The notes below the pieces were generated by a model. The model saw only the letters and a program-made list of their open reading frames with translations, did no database searches and was not told the origin of the DNA. Shown here piece by piece: positions 1-9,655 of a stretch of DNA of 64,000 bases. Source of the stretch: an uncultured Latescibacterota bacterium (GTDB lineage: Bacteria > Latescibacterota > UBA2968 > UBA8231); NCBI GenBank assembly GCA_951813615.1, contig OX638377.1:3162001-3226000 (forward strand), in the 5' to 3' direction. Each line of letters opens with the position of its first letter. Positions within the stretch are counted from its first letter, which is position 1. Made by a program: the position numbers and the translations under genes.

Positions 1-393
1 GCGCCGATCCTGATAATCGCCGAGGCCATAGCGCTGCAACAATTCAGCGGCCCGCTGCTGCGCCACATCCGCGTCAATTCCCTTGAGCCGCGCGAAATAG
101 ATCATCACCTCGGCGATCTTCATCTTCTTGTACAGACCCTTTTCCTCGGGCAGATAGCCAAGCTGGTCTTTGACCGCGAGGGCGTGTTGCCCATCCAGCA
201 GACCGATGCGCCCAGAGTCGGCGAAGAAGATGCTCATAATCATGCGGATAAGCGTCGTCTTACCCGCGCCGTTGGGACCCAACAGCCCGTAGATACACCC
301 CGCGGGCACGCGCAGCGACACCCCGCGCACGGCCTCGACCGCGCCAAAGCGCTTCCACACGTCTTCGAGCTGCACCGCCGTTGAAAAAGCCAT
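1..393 (-). CDS. ABC transporter ATP-binding protein, partial (3' end outside window)
   Basis: The minus-strand reading from ATG at 393 begins MAFSTAVQLEDVWKRFG and carries a Walker A motif GPNGAGKTT, followed by a Q-loop-like region (LGYLPEEKGLYKKM). This is the nucleotide-binding subunit of an ABC exporter of the drug/lipid/sodium type (CcmA/NatA-like), which hydrolyses ATP on the inner face of the membrane. A GGAAGGAG ribosome site lies just upstream of the ATG. The frame runs off the left edge, so the signature motif, Walker B and the permease partner are not visible. The substrate cannot be told. Confidence 0.9.
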   Translation of the reverse strand, partial: MAFSTAVQLEDVWKRFGAVEAVRGVSLRVPAGCIYGLLGPNGAGKTTLIRMIMSIFFADSGRIGLLDGQHALAVKDQLGYLPEEKGLYKKMKIAEVMIYFARLKGIDADVAQQRAAELLQRYGLGDYQDRR

Positions 394-520
394 GCCTTCT
401 GCACTCCTTCCTCATGAGTTCGGGTTGGCAAGAAAAACCTATGTTTATAAAGTTACCATACAAAGCCTATCTATGTGATAGTCCAAACCGCATCGCAGCA
501 TTTGCTATAGGAGATTCCTC

Positions 521-1609
521 ATGCCCAAGCTCTTCGGCCGCAACTTCACCCGCCGCCAACTGCTCAACCGCGTCGGCGACATCAGCCAGCTCATGTACGC
601 TCGCCGCGCCGAGCGCAGCGAAGGATTCGAGCGCGGTGCCGATCTCATCGACGTGTTCAACGCTTCGGGCTTGGGATTTTCCGTCTTGCCCGGCCGCGCC
701 CTCGACATTGCCTCGGCCCACTACAAGGGCCAGTCGCTGTGCTTCCGCTCCGGCCCCGGAGACGTCGGGCCGGCCTTCTACGAGCCAGAGGGCTTCAAAT
801 GGGGACGCGGCTGGTTCGGCGGGCTAGTAACCTCTTGCGGCCTCGACTTTGTCGGCCACCCAGAAATCGATCCCGAAGAAGAAAACGCCGAAATGCCACT
901 GCACGGTCGCCTCTCGTACATCCCGGCTAAAAACGTCGGCATTGAGGCGGGCTGGGAGGGCGCGGATTACGTCGTGCGCATCCGCGGCCAAATGCGTCAG
1001 GCCGAGGTCTTTGCCGAAAACCTAGAGCTGTCGCGCGAGATTTCGACCGTACTCGGCGAGCGGAGCATCCACATCCGCGACCGCATCGAAAACCTCGCCG
1101 CCGACCGCTCGCCGCTCATGTTCGTGTATCACTGCAATCCCGGGTTCCCCCTCCTCGACGAGGGAACCCGCCTCGTCCTCCACAGCCGCGAGAGCACCGA
1201 GTGGACCGAGGATCGCCCCGTCGCCCCCGAGGACTACACCGTGGCCAAAGGGCCGCAACCACGCGCCCACGACGATGTGTACGTGCATCGGCCCCGCACC
1301 GACCGCCAGGGGCGTGTCCACATCGGCCTGCTCAACGAAAAGCTCGGCTTGGGATTGTATTGGCAGTTCAAGCACAGCGAGATCCCCATCGTCAACCACT
1401 GGCAGCACTTCCACAAGGGCACCTACGTCACCGGCATTGAGCCGGGCAACTGCTCGGTGCTCGGTCGCGCCTGGAACCGCCAGCACGGGACCTTGCAGTA
1501 CATCGAGCCAGGCGAGGTGCGCGAGTTCAACATGGAAATCGGCGTGTTAGACGGAGCGGACGAGATGCGTGAGTTTGAGCGCAAGGTAAAGCGGGGTTTG
1601 ACCAAGTAA
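521..1609 (+). CDS. DUF4432 family protein (aldose 1-epimerase-like)
   Basis: This 362-residue protein resembles the DUF4432 branch of the galactose-mutarotase superfamily, with a run of short beta segments and the conserved-looking stretches GRALDIASAHYKG and HGRLSYIPAKN. Family members are thought to act on free sugars or sugar acids, but the reaction is not established. A GGAGATTCCTC site precedes the ATG. The gene is followed 11 nt later by the next sugar-related gene and then by a beta-propeller glycosidase-like gene, so the three probably form a carbohydrate operon. There is no signal peptide, so it is likely cytoplasmic. Confidence 0.8.
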   Translation: MPKLFGRNFTRRQLLNRVGDISQLMYARRAERSEGFERGADLIDVFNASGLGFSVLPGRALDIASAHYKGQSLCFRSGPGDVGPAFYEPEGFKWGRGWFGGLVTSCGLDFVGHPEIDPEEENAEMPLHGRLSYIPAKNVGIEAGWEGADYVVRIRGQMRQAEVFAENLELSREISTVLGERSIHIRDRIENLAADRSPLMFVYHCNPGFPLLDEGTRLVLHSRESTEWTEDRPVAPEDYTVAKGPQPRAHDDVYVHRPRTDRQGRVHIGLLNEKLGLGLYWQFKHSEIPIVNHWQHFHKGTYVTGIEPGNCSVLGRAWNRQHGTLQYIEPGEVREFNMEIGVLDGADEMREFERKVKRGLTK

Positions 1610-1620
1610 GGAGAGCACCC

Positions 1621-3507
1621 ATGACAGTCTCTCTAGAAGCGCGCGAATCGGCCCAGACACCACCGAGGTGGGCCCTGCTTCAGCGTCAGCTCTTCGACGC
1701 AATCGAGGACGCCGCTCCGCAGGCGCTCGAGCGGTACACCCATCCGGATGGGCGCCTGCTCTGGCCCCCCAGTCCCGACTTCCAGAGCATCGACGCGCTG
1801 GATGACTGCTACGAGAGCTTCCACAACTGGCCGCTCTTCTACCTGCTCGGCGGCAGCGACCGGTTCCTAGCCGACGCCCAGCGGGAATTCGATGTCATCA
1901 ATGAGCAAATGAGCCAGCATGGCACGGGACACGGCTACCCCATGGTGGTGCGGGAGTACCAGCCGGGCTACGACTGGTTCCATCAGGGCGAGGGCAACTA
2001 TCTGTTCTACATGCTCTGCATGGCCGATCCGACCAACGGGGCCAACATCGAGCGGGCCCGGCGCTTCGCCGGGCTGTTCCTTGGTGAGGATCCGGAGGCA
2101 CCCAACTACGACCCGGAGCACCGAATCATCCGCTGCGCGAGAAACGGCAGCAAGGGGCCGGCCTACTGGGCCTTCGAGGAAGGTCCGCATTGGCCCTATG
2201 AAGGGTACAACCTGCCCTTCTACGACGTGCCGGGATGCACCAATCACGAGGTAGTGCAAGGTAGTCCCGAGTTGGCCGAGCGGCTGGGCCAAGCCATGCG
2301 CGACCGCATGGGCCGCGGCGACGCCGTGGTCAACCTCTTGGCGACTACCCTAGGAACAAACGCCTACCTGCTGACGGCAGACGGGAAGTACCGCGACTGG
2401 GTTCTGGAATACACCGAGGCCTGGATGGAGCGCGCCGACGCCAACGGCGGCATCGTGCCCGACAACGTCGGCCTCTCCGGTGTCGTGGGCGAACACACCA
2501 ACGGCAAGTGGTACGGGTCGAGCTACGGCTGGGCCTGGCCCCACGGTTGGCACAGCGTCGGGCAGGCCGTGGGGGTCGCAGCCCAGAACTGCGCCCTGTT
2601 GACGCGCCGACTGGAATACATGGACTTTCCGCGGTCGCAAATCGACGTCCTCATTTCCCACGGGATCGAGCGCGACGATCAGCTCTATGTACCCCACAAG
2701 TACGATGATCCCGGGCGGGTTGACTACGAGCTGGGCGAGTGGATGTGGTACCCGATCCGCAAGGAGGACGGCACCACTCTGCAGCAGGACGGCTGGTTCG
2801 AGTTCATGCCCATGTACCCGTCCGACATCGCCCATCTGTGGTGCATGTCGATGGCCCGGTCCGATTCGCGGCGATTCGAGCAGACCCGTAAGCGGTCGGG
2901 GGATCCGTTCGCCGTCAACTCATGGCACCACACCAAAGATCAGGGCGGGCACGACTGGGGCTGGATGGCCTACCTGCACGGCAAGTTCCCCGAGTATCCG
3001 GAGCAGATCCTCGAACACAATCTGGCCCAGGTACAGGCGCGCCTCGACTTCATGGCACAAGACGAACAGGACCCGGCCACCTATAACGACGCCTATTTCC
3101 AGCAGCGAAATCCCGTTACTTGTGAAGGCCTAGTGCAGCTCACCATGGGCGCTCCTCTGCCCCACTACAATGGGGGCCTGCTGGTCACCAGACTGCGCCA
3201 CTTCGACGCCCAGCGCCGTCGTCCAGGGCTTCCGCCCGACGTGGCCGCACTGGTGTCGGGGCTGAGCGACGACCGGGCCGCACTGACCGTGGTGAACGCA
3301 AGCCCGACAGAGCGCCGGGAGGTGGTAATCCAAGCAGGGGGCATGGGAGAACACGAGTTCACCGAGGTCGAGATCGACGGGGCGGCCCAGCGCGTTCCGG
3401 TGAACGGCAAGACGTTCGCACTGACTCTGCCACCGCGCACCCAAGCCCGACTCGTGCTGGGCATGAAGCGCTTCGTCCACGAGCCAAGTCTGGCCCCACC
3501 GATTTGA
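1621..3507 (+). CDS. Predicted alpha/alpha-barrel carbohydrate-active protein, function unknown
   Basis: This 628-residue soluble protein is rich in Trp, His, Tyr and acidic residues through its first 450 residues (for example SFHNWPLFYLLGG, YDWFHQGEGNYLFY, WAWPHGWHSVGQ). That pattern is common in (alpha/alpha)6-barrel glycosidases and lyases. The last ~120 residues look like a beta-sandwich. I do not recognise a named family, and the fold is inferred from composition and context. It sits 11 nt after the DUF4432 gene and upstream of a five-bladed-propeller gene. An AGGAGAG site lies before the ATG. No signal peptide is seen, so an intracellular oligosaccharide substrate is plausible. Confidence 0.6.
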   Translation: MTVSLEARESAQTPPRWALLQRQLFDAIEDAAPQALERYTHPDGRLLWPPSPDFQSIDALDDCYESFHNWPLFYLLGGSDRFLADAQREFDVINEQMSQHGTGHGYPMVVREYQPGYDWFHQGEGNYLFYMLCMADPTNGANIERARRFAGLFLGEDPEAPNYDPEHRIIRCARNGSKGPAYWAFEEGPHWPYEGYNLPFYDVPGCTNHEVVQGSPELAERLGQAMRDRMGRGDAVVNLLATTLGTNAYLLTADGKYRDWVLEYTEAWMERADANGGIVPDNVGLSGVVGEHTNGKWYGSSYGWAWPHGWHSVGQAVGVAAQNCALLTRRLEYMDFPRSQIDVLISHGIERDDQLYVPHKYDDPGRVDYELGEWMWYPIRKEDGTTLQQDGWFEFMPMYPSDIAHLWCMSMARSDSRRFEQTRKRSGDPFAVNSWHHTKDQGGHDWGWMAYLHGKFPEYPEQILEHNLAQVQARLDFMAQDEQDPATYNDAYFQQRNPVTCEGLVQLTMGAPLPHYNGGLLVTRLRHFDAQRRRPGLPPDVAALVSGLSDDRAALTVVNASPTERREVVIQAGGMGEHEFTEVEIDGAAQRVPVNGKTFALTLPPRTQARLVLGMKRFVHEPSLAPPI

Positions 3508-3559
3508 TTCCGGTCAACTGCGAGTTTGCTGGAAGAGCGTCGTACACAGGAGAAAACGC

Positions 3560-4498
3560 ATGATCCAGAACTGGCAGCGCGACGAAGGCCCCTGCATCGC
3601 CCTAGGTTCGGAAGGGGCCTTCGACGACATGCACCTCTTCGCCCCCTGCGTCGCCTACGAGGATGGGGTGTACTCGATGTGGTATAGCGGATCGCGCCAC
3701 AATGTCAGCGACCGCGTGGACAATCGCGTCTTCACTCTCGGCTTGGCTACTTCCACCGACGGCATCCGCTTTACCAAAGATCCGCGCTCGCCGGTGTGCC
3801 GCTTCACGGGCACGCGCTCGATTCTAACCCCAACGCTCCTCCGCCACCCCGACGGCTCGGTGTGCAGAGAGCAGGGCCGCCTGCGGCTGTGGTTTTCTTC
3901 CTGTAACTTCTCCTCCGGCGACCGGATGCACACTCTGCACGAAACCGCCAGCGACGATGGCAGCGAGTGGGATGCGCCATCGGCTCCACAACTCAAACAC
4001 GCGTACGCACCGACCCTTATCAAAGAAGCCGACCACTACAAACTCTGGTACACCGACGTCCGAGCGCTGCCTTGGAGCATACGTTATGCCCAAAGCGTTG
4101 ACGGGAGCGACTGGCAGGTCGCGGCCGACCCGGTCCTGACGCTCGACCAATCCTGGGAACGCGACCGCCTTATCTATCCCACGGTTGTCACCATCCGCGG
4201 CCAGTACTGGATGTGGTACGGCAGCTACAGCCAACACGGCAGCGAGGAAATGAAAACCGCTATTGGCTGCGCCTACAGCGCAGACGGCTTGCATTGGCAA
4301 AAGGACCCCGACAACCCCGTTTTCGCTCCCGATCCATCGCGTGCCTGGGAATCCCACTACACTACCAGCCAATCGATACTGCGCCTCGACGACGGCTCCC
4401 TCCGCATCTGGTACGCCTCGCGCCCGGCCCCCCCTTTCGTCCACAAGTATTATGCCATCGGCACCGCCCACTGGAAAAACCCATTGAGTAGGACCTAG
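3560..4498 (+). CDS. Five-bladed beta-propeller glycosidase-like protein (GH43/GH32/GH130-like)
   Basis: This 312-residue protein has repeated blade motifs of the form YSMWYSGSR, YKLWYTDVR, YWMWYGSYS and LRIWYASRP, each followed by a 'YAxSxDGxxW' segment. These are typical of glycosidase-type five-bladed propellers, which hydrolyse or phosphorolyse beta-linked sugars. The exact catalytic acids cannot be assigned by eye, so the activity is an inference. An AGGAGAAAACGC site sits before the ATG. The gene closes the three-gene sugar cluster that starts at 521. A short hairpin with TTTGGCC/GGCCAAA arms lies downstream at 4560-4579. Confidence 0.75.
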   Translation: MIQNWQRDEGPCIALGSEGAFDDMHLFAPCVAYEDGVYSMWYSGSRHNVSDRVDNRVFTLGLATSTDGIRFTKDPRSPVCRFTGTRSILTPTLLRHPDGSVCREQGRLRLWFSSCNFSSGDRMHTLHETASDDGSEWDAPSAPQLKHAYAPTLIKEADHYKLWYTDVRALPWSIRYAQSVDGSDWQVAADPVLTLDQSWERDRLIYPTVVTIRGQYWMWYGSYSQHGSEEMKTAIGCAYSADGLHWQKDPDNPVFAPDPSRAWESHYTTSQSILRLDDGSLRIWYASRPAPPFVHKYYAIGTAHWKNPLSRT

Positions 4499-4610
4499 AT
4501 AGCTATAAGTTATCTCATAAATAGTTAAGATGCGCCGGGAGGTGGCCTAGGCTGGTGGTTTTGGCCGGGCTTGGCCAAAGGATGAGCAGTTTTCTCGTCG
4601 TTCGACGTTC

Positions 4611-4955
4611 TTAGAGATATCGGATCTGATTTTTCATTTCATCTGCTGTAACCCGATTTAAAATATTCAAGAGCCTTTGTACCATTTCGTAAGATGAACG
4701 ACGGACAGCAATAATTATTCCCCAATGCGTTTTATTTTGTTCAAAATATAACTTAGCGAGCGACTCGAAGTGAACGCGATTATGAGTTAGCAATGTCTTC
4801 TGCCGCATGGCTGCGTAAGCTAATTGCTCTGCATCGCTATTCTGAATTTGGTCTGCATCTCTCGTTGTCAGTGCAGAAAAACCATACGCTTTGAGTAAAT
4901 CTGCAATCAAGACATCAACATCTTCATCGAGATACAATTCGACAAATAAACTCAT
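4611..4955 (-). CDS. DUF5615 PIN-like protein, probable toxin partner
   Basis: This 114-residue protein starts MSLFVELYLDEDVDVLIADLLKAYG and has the early acidic pair (YLDEDV) and the later LLTHNRVHF strand typical of DUF5615, a PIN-fold relative of VapC-type RNases. It shares an ATGA stop/start overlap with the upstream DUF433 gene, the usual order for this two-gene module. RNase activity is inferred from the family, not seen. It lies between the sugar operon and tRNA-Thr. Confidence 0.82.
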   Translation of the reverse strand: MSLFVELYLDEDVDVLIADLLKAYGFSALTTRDADQIQNSDAEQLAYAAMRQKTLLTHNRVHFESLAKLYFEQNKTHWGIIIAVRRSSYEMVQRLLNILNRVTADEMKNQIRYL

Positions 4956-5236
4956 TGAGTTGACTGCATAAGTGGATCAATCAATCTATGGGGAACGCGA
5001 TTTTCTTCAATGTATTTCTGAATTTCCTCTTGGTGGTCACTGTAATAACTCAGGGCATCAAAAACCTGCCCCAAAGACAAATGCGGAAGGTGGTTTGGAA
5101 TATCTTCAGGATGTGTGCCCAAACGCCAGATTTCGACAATCGCACGAACCGGCGTACGCGTATCTTTGACGATAGGCTCTCCACCTAGAATCTGATCCTC
5201 TGTCACTATGTAGGGATGTTCTGTTGTTTGGGTCAT
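4952..5236 (-). CDS. DUF433 family antitoxin-like protein
   Basis: This 94-residue protein has the DUF433 core: ILGGEPIVKDTRTPVRAIVE followed by a helical segment with HLSLGQVFDALSYY. DUF433 proteins carry a winged-helix-like DNA-binding fold and are usually encoded before a PIN-like DUF5615 gene, as here. I chose the ATG at 5236 (MTQTTEHPYIV), with AAAAGG upstream. The longer frame from 5275 adds a poorly conserved lead. Two more DUF433 genes occur at 54279 and 57853. Confidence 0.82.
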   Translation of the reverse strand: MTQTTEHPYIVTEDQILGGEPIVKDTRTPVRAIVEIWRLGTHPEDIPNHLPHLSLGQVFDALSYYSDHQEEIQKYIEENRVPHRLIDPLMQSTQ

Positions 5237-5359
5237 GGGAGACCTTTTAGTTTTGAGTTTAGGAACCACATACATCGCGTGAGCGTTGGCAATCCCACCG
5301 CCTGCCGGTTCGTCCTCCGAGGGACGGCTCCGCCAAAAAACATAAGGGAGAGGTATAAT

Positions 5360-5435
<76 letters not shown>

Positions 5436-5467
5436 TCTCTCTCAAATCTACGCCATCGGATTATCCT

Positions 5468-7219
5468 TTACAAATGCTGGGCTATCCGCTGCGCCAAGTC
5501 CCCTCGCGTTATGGAGTCTCGGCCCACAATATCCGACGACAGCCCCACCGCCCGCAGGCGCTCGACTGGCGTATCAACCAAGGCGTCAGGATCGAAGCGC
5601 AAATGGTCGTCGCACCCCGGCCATATCCCCTCCACCGCCAGCATCTGCACAGCCGCAAAGGCTGGATGCCCAAGCGGCACATCCTCATACCAATACAGCG
5701 GCACACCAGCCGCCAGCAAAGCCTGCTGGTACTGACGGCGCAAAGCCGCGCTGCTGCACACATCCGCTGGAGTCTGTTGCTGACCCAAGCAAAAAGCAGC
5801 CAACGCACCGGCGGCCTCGCCAATATTCCACTCCACGGGATGTAGGCGGTAGCAACCATTGGTGATGTGCGTGGTGCCGATGTTCTTGCAGGCCGCCAGC
5901 AAGTTATCCAAGTGCCGCGACACGAGCGCACCCAACGGGATCTGGAAGGGCTTAGTGGGCGCAGTGTACACCACGTCAGTGGCTTGGCCGTGGATGTCGA
6001 TGGCGTACCAACCCACGCCGACGCTGTCGCTAAAAGGAGCGGCGCGCGCATGGGGCTGGTGCGGAGCAGCGACCTCTTGCTCGACAATGGTCTTGCGCGC
6101 TTCGATGCGCCGAGACTCGCGGATGTAGGGGTACTGGGAGAAGCCGTCAGCGGTCCCCATGATGTCAGGGCGCAGCCGCAGCTCGGGATAACCTCGCCCG
6201 CCGTCGTCGCGCGGCACCTCCGTTTGTAGCCAGTACAACAATCCCAAGCTCAATTCCTTGGCCGCGGCTATCTGCTGCGCTTGCTCGGCGGGCGGCACGT
6301 CGATGAGGGTGCCACCGGTGTAGTCATTGCCCTGCCAGTTGATCAACACCACGTCCCCAGGCACCTGTCCCTCGGCGAATTGCTCGGCGCACAACAAGCG
6401 ACGATACGCCCAAAAGGAGCCTGGCAAGTCGCTGGCGGTCTCAAAGAATCGGTACGTGCGCAGACCGCGAGCGTACTCCAAGGTCAAGGTGTAGGGCTGC
6501 TGGTCTCGGTGGCGCTCGTAGTTCGGTGGACGAGGAATGGTGTGATCTTGACCGGGGCAGAAATCGACCGCAAACGGACAGGTAAAAGACTGGGTCAGAT
6601 GCGGGGCTGGGCCTTCAGCGCGAGCGTGCGGCTCGCCGGTCTGGTCGCGGCTTTCAGCGCCGGAGACGTAGGGGACGGGCAACAGGGGCAGCAGGTCGCC
6701 CAGTTCCGTGGCGTCGAGCACATACGCCGGGGCAAAGCACAAGACGTGCGTGCCGCCGTCTTGGACGACATCTACGGTGCGGATGGACTGGCCTTGGACA
6801 TGGGCGGCAGATACACGGGCGCGATAAAACAACATCAGGCGGCCGGCCTCTACTTGCGGTACGACCAAAGACAGCAGGGTCGTTAGGCCAGCTCGCGGCT
6901 CAAAGCACAGCGCAGAGACCCAACCAGCCCCAGGGTTAAAGTGCGGGTCGTCTGGGTTTTTCAGTTTGTATTTGCGGCGATAGAACTCGCGGATGCCAGC
7001 GCGGAATTCGCCGTACAGAGCCGTGCCACCAAAGTGCTCTATGTGCGGATGCTCGTCTAAGGCAGCGACTCCCTGGCTGGTGGCTTGGCCGCCGATCCAC
7101 GGGTTTTCTTCGGTCAGGCAGACTCGATAGCCCAAGCGAGCGGCGCGCACGGCCGCGGCCACGCCGCCCAAGCCGCCGCCCAAGACCAAAATGTCGCATT
7201 CAATCGTGCGAGTTTCCAC
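5468..7219 (-). CDS. FAD-dependent oxidoreductase (FAD_oxidored type)
   Basis: This ~583-residue protein opens with a Rossmann dinucleotide motif, ILVLGGGLGGVAAAVRAARLG, and then ENPWIGGQATSQG, both typical of the FAD_oxidored family of sugar- and catabolism-linked flavoproteins. The substrate is unknown. I place the start at GTG 7219, one base after the stop of the isomerase gene, because the frame extended to 7348 overlaps that gene and has a low-complexity lead. Co-transcription with the TIM-barrel isomerase suggests oxidation or isomerisation of a sugar or polyol. The C-terminal region (ITNGCYRLHPVEWNIGEAAG) matches the usual end of such proteins. Confidence 0.85.
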   Translation of the reverse strand: METRTIECDILVLGGGLGGVAAAVRAARLGYRVCLTEENPWIGGQATSQGVAALDEHPHIEHFGGTALYGEFRAGIREFYRRKYKLKNPDDPHFNPGAGWVSALCFEPRAGLTTLLSLVVPQVEAGRLMLFYRARVSAAHVQGQSIRTVDVVQDGGTHVLCFAPAYVLDATELGDLLPLLPVPYVSGAESRDQTGEPHARAEGPAPHLTQSFTCPFAVDFCPGQDHTIPRPPNYERHRDQQPYTLTLEYARGLRTYRFFETASDLPGSFWAYRRLLCAEQFAEGQVPGDVVLINWQGNDYTGGTLIDVPPAEQAQQIAAAKELSLGLLYWLQTEVPRDDGGRGYPELRLRPDIMGTADGFSQYPYIRESRRIEARKTIVEQEVAAPHQPHARAAPFSDSVGVGWYAIDIHGQATDVVYTAPTKPFQIPLGALVSRHLDNLLAACKNIGTTHITNGCYRLHPVEWNIGEAAGALAAFCLGQQQTPADVCSSAALRRQYQQALLAAGVPLYWYEDVPLGHPAFAAVQMLAVEGIWPGCDDHLRFDPDALVDTPVERLRAVGLSSDIVGRDSITRGDLAQRIAQHL

Positions 7220-7220
7220 G

Positions 7221-8066
7221 TCACCTGAGTCCGGCTTGCTCCCACACGCGACCCAGTGCGGCAGCCGTAGCCGCCACAGCCTCTTCTCGCTCCATATCCC
7301 GCACCCGCTGGCTGAACGGCTCGACCATGACCGGCCCGTCGTAGCCAATGTGCTGCAAGGCGCTGAGGAATGTCGCGATGTCGATTACGCCAGTCGCCCC
7401 GGGCAAGTCGCGCACATTGTCGAGCTGGTCGTCAATTTCTACGCCGACCGGTGCGTCGTTGACGTGAACATCCACCACCTGCTCGGGGCGCAAGCGGCGC
7501 ACATCCTCAGCGGTTTCATGGGCCGTGTACCAATGCCAGCTATCGAGCAGAAAGCCCACATTCTCGCCTACGGCTTGGCACAGTTCCTCCATTTGCTCCA
7601 TGGTGTGGACAAACTCGTACTTTTTGCTCGACCACAGCGTTTTCGGCGCGACGTATTCCAAACCCAACCGCACGCCTTTGTCGGCGAGTATTGCCACAGC
7701 CGGCCGCAGTCGCTCGACGTGAAAGGCAAAATTCTCTTGGTACGTCAACTCGTCCGAGGTCGGCATGATCCAAGTCGCCGTCCGCCGCACCCCCAACGCC
7801 GCCGCCACCTTGGCCAACTCCGGCAACTGCGCCAAGCTCGCTTGATATGCGGCCTCCTCCCCGCGAAAATCAACGGGAAATCCCCACGCCGACAGACGCA
7901 CGCCCTTGCGCTCGGCCAACTCGAGGGTCTCTTCCGCACCCATGACCGCGACTTCGCCAATGTTAAAGTGATACCCGGCGAACCCGTGCCGCGCGGCCAA
8001 GTCAAGCCCGTCCGCGAGGTTCTCTACGCTTGCGCCGATAGCCCCCGGCGATAGCGAACGAAACAT
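7221..8066 (-). CDS. Sugar phosphate isomerase/epimerase (xylose isomerase-like TIM barrel)
   Basis: This 281-residue protein shows the AP-endonuclease-2/xylose isomerase-like barrel pattern: GLEYVAPKTLW, NVGFLLDSWHWY, VVDVHVNDAP and PVMVEPFS. The conserved acidic and His residues at the strand ends (E of GLEY, D and H of LLDSWHW, H of VDVHVND, E of MVEPF) should bind a divalent metal. The ATG at 8066 has a strong AAAAAAGGAGAAGC site; the longer frame to 8198 runs into the kinase gene. It is coupled to the FAD oxidoreductase. A paralog occurs at 42841. Confidence 0.88.
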   Translation of the reverse strand: MFRSLSPGAIGASVENLADGLDLAARHGFAGYHFNIGEVAVMGAEETLELAERKGVRLSAWGFPVDFRGEEAAYQASLAQLPELAKVAAALGVRRTATWIMPTSDELTYQENFAFHVERLRPAVAILADKGVRLGLEYVAPKTLWSSKKYEFVHTMEQMEELCQAVGENVGFLLDSWHWYTAHETAEDVRRLRPEQVVDVHVNDAPVGVEIDDQLDNVRDLPGATGVIDIATFLSALQHIGYDGPVMVEPFSQRVRDMEREEAVAATAAALGRVWEQAGLR

Positions 8067-8092
8067 AGCTTCTCCTTTTTTGATTGATTCCA

Positions 8093-9622
8093 TTATGCCT
8101 TGGCTGACTCCAAAACCAGCCTGCCAGCGTTCTTCATTTGCCTCAGAATGACGAACCAAGTCACACTCCCGACAATATATCCAGTAGCCAGTAGCCAAGA
8201 CTTACCCTCTATTATTGCCACTAGGGGGGCCACCACGAATAAGTAGCAATAGATAAAACAGGTCACTTCACTGACTGATCGTCTGCCGCTTTCAGCATTG
8301 AGCGCTTTGGCAAGTCCGTGAATTGCGACGAAATTCCAGTAAAAATTAAATAATGGTACAAAGAGAAATCCAACGGCTTTGTCTGGCGTCGTCTTCGCTT
8401 TATGAGTGGGAATGAGGGACCATAGCTTATGCAGGATAAGGCAGCCAAACAGGCCAGAAAGCAAAAAGGACACGACACAAAGGGAAAAGACCGCAAGAGC
8501 ATTATCATTATCTAGCCTCGCATTGTTGGTCGAGACCCACATAATGGAAAACACCAGTGTGCTGACAAAGCAAATGCAATGGAGCTTAAACCACGTGTTA
8601 AGGCGATCCGCGTCTTTAACTTTAGCGGCTGACTGAGTACGTACTAATTGTTCAATGGGCGGCGGCATGGGCACCGTATCAACGATCTCGCTGTCCGCGC
8701 CCTGCTTTTCCTCCTCTTGGCGACGCTCCTGCTGCGAGTCCGCCTCCGCTTCCAGTTCCTCTCGCCAATTCCCAATATTCTGCGGACGATTCCTCTCATC
8801 CACCGACAACGCTTTGTCAATCGCCGACAAAAAATCGCCACTCACCTGGCCCGCACAACGCTGAGATACTGGAATCAGCGGGTCATCTCGAATCCTATCC
8901 ATTGCATCGTCAGGCACCTGACCCGTCAACGCTCGATAACACACCCCACCCAACGCATAAAGGTCCGTCCAAGGTCCCTGATCCCCCCGACTCGAATACT
9001 GCTCTATCGGCGCATATCCCGGCGTTACGATCGACGTAATCGAACGGCTCTTCGCCCCTATCGCCTGACGCGCTGCTCCAAAGTCCAGCAACACCGGCGA
9101 TCCATCCGAATCGCGCAAGACGATATTGCCTGGCTTGATGTCCCGGTGCAGGAAATCAGCCCGATGCACCTCTTCCAAACCGTCAAGAAGCGGATATAGT
9201 ATTCCTTTGAGTTCGTCTTCGCTCAGCGTCCCTTTGCGCGTTAGATATGCTGACAAGTCCTCCCCCTTCACATGATCCATCACGATATAGGCTGTACTAT
9301 GCGCCTCAAAGAAGTGATGGACGCCAACGATATTGGGGTGCCGAAACCGCGCCAAAGTGCGGGCTTCGTCTAAGAACCGCTCCAAGCCCCATTGAAAATC
9401 GGACGCGGCTTGGGCTGTCTGCGGCACGACGGACAGGTCCTGTTCGCGGGTAGCCAAGTCTGCGGGCAGATACTCCTTGATCGCCACGGGAATATCCAAA
9501 TTAATGTTCAGTCCCAGATAGGTAATGCCAAACCCGCCGGAGCCGAGGACCTGGTGGAACTCAAAGTCCCGTATGCGCGTCCCTTGCGGCAATGCTAAGC
9601 GATGCTGTTGTGCTGCGCTCAT
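8093..9622 (-). CDS. Membrane-anchored Ser/Thr protein kinase
   Basis: Residues ~15-275 are a complete Hanks-type kinase: G-loop LGSGGFGITYLG, VAIKEYLP lysine, HRDIKPGN catalytic loop, LLDFGAARQ and the activation segment TPGYAPIEQY. A charged linker (~285-345, EEEKQGADSE) leads to four or five hydrophobic segments. These contain a block rich in TTPDKAVGFLFVPLFNFYW, seen in other bacterial membrane kinases. It should phosphorylate Ser/Thr on cytoplasmic partners; the FHA proteins and PP2C nearby are obvious candidates. The start is ATG 9622 with CGGAGAG. It is the only intact kinase of three copies in the cluster. Confidence 0.92.
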   Translation of the reverse strand: MSAAQQHRLALPQGTRIRDFEFHQVLGSGGFGITYLGLNINLDIPVAIKEYLPADLATREQDLSVVPQTAQAASDFQWGLERFLDEARTLARFRHPNIVGVHHFFEAHSTAYIVMDHVKGEDLSAYLTRKGTLSEDELKGILYPLLDGLEEVHRADFLHRDIKPGNIVLRDSDGSPVLLDFGAARQAIGAKSRSITSIVTPGYAPIEQYSSRGDQGPWTDLYALGGVCYRALTGQVPDDAMDRIRDDPLIPVSQRCAGQVSGDFLSAIDKALSVDERNRPQNIGNWREELEAEADSQQERRQEEEKQGADSEIVDTVPMPPPIEQLVRTQSAAKVKDADRLNTWFKLHCICFVSTLVFSIMWVSTNNARLDNDNALAVFSLCVVSFLLSGLFGCLILHKLWSLIPTHKAKTTPDKAVGFLFVPLFNFYWNFVAIHGLAKALNAESGRRSVSEVTCFIYCYLFVVAPLVAIIEGKSWLLATGYIVGSVTWFVILRQMKNAGRLVLESAKA

Positions 9623-9655
9623 AGTCTCTCCGATCATTTCAACAAACAGTTTCTT

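Noticed and set aside
4560..4579. TTTGGCC/GGCCAAA hairpin as a terminator
   Set aside because: The stem is short, no T run follows, and it is 60 bases past the stop. It is mentioned only under the neighbouring gene.
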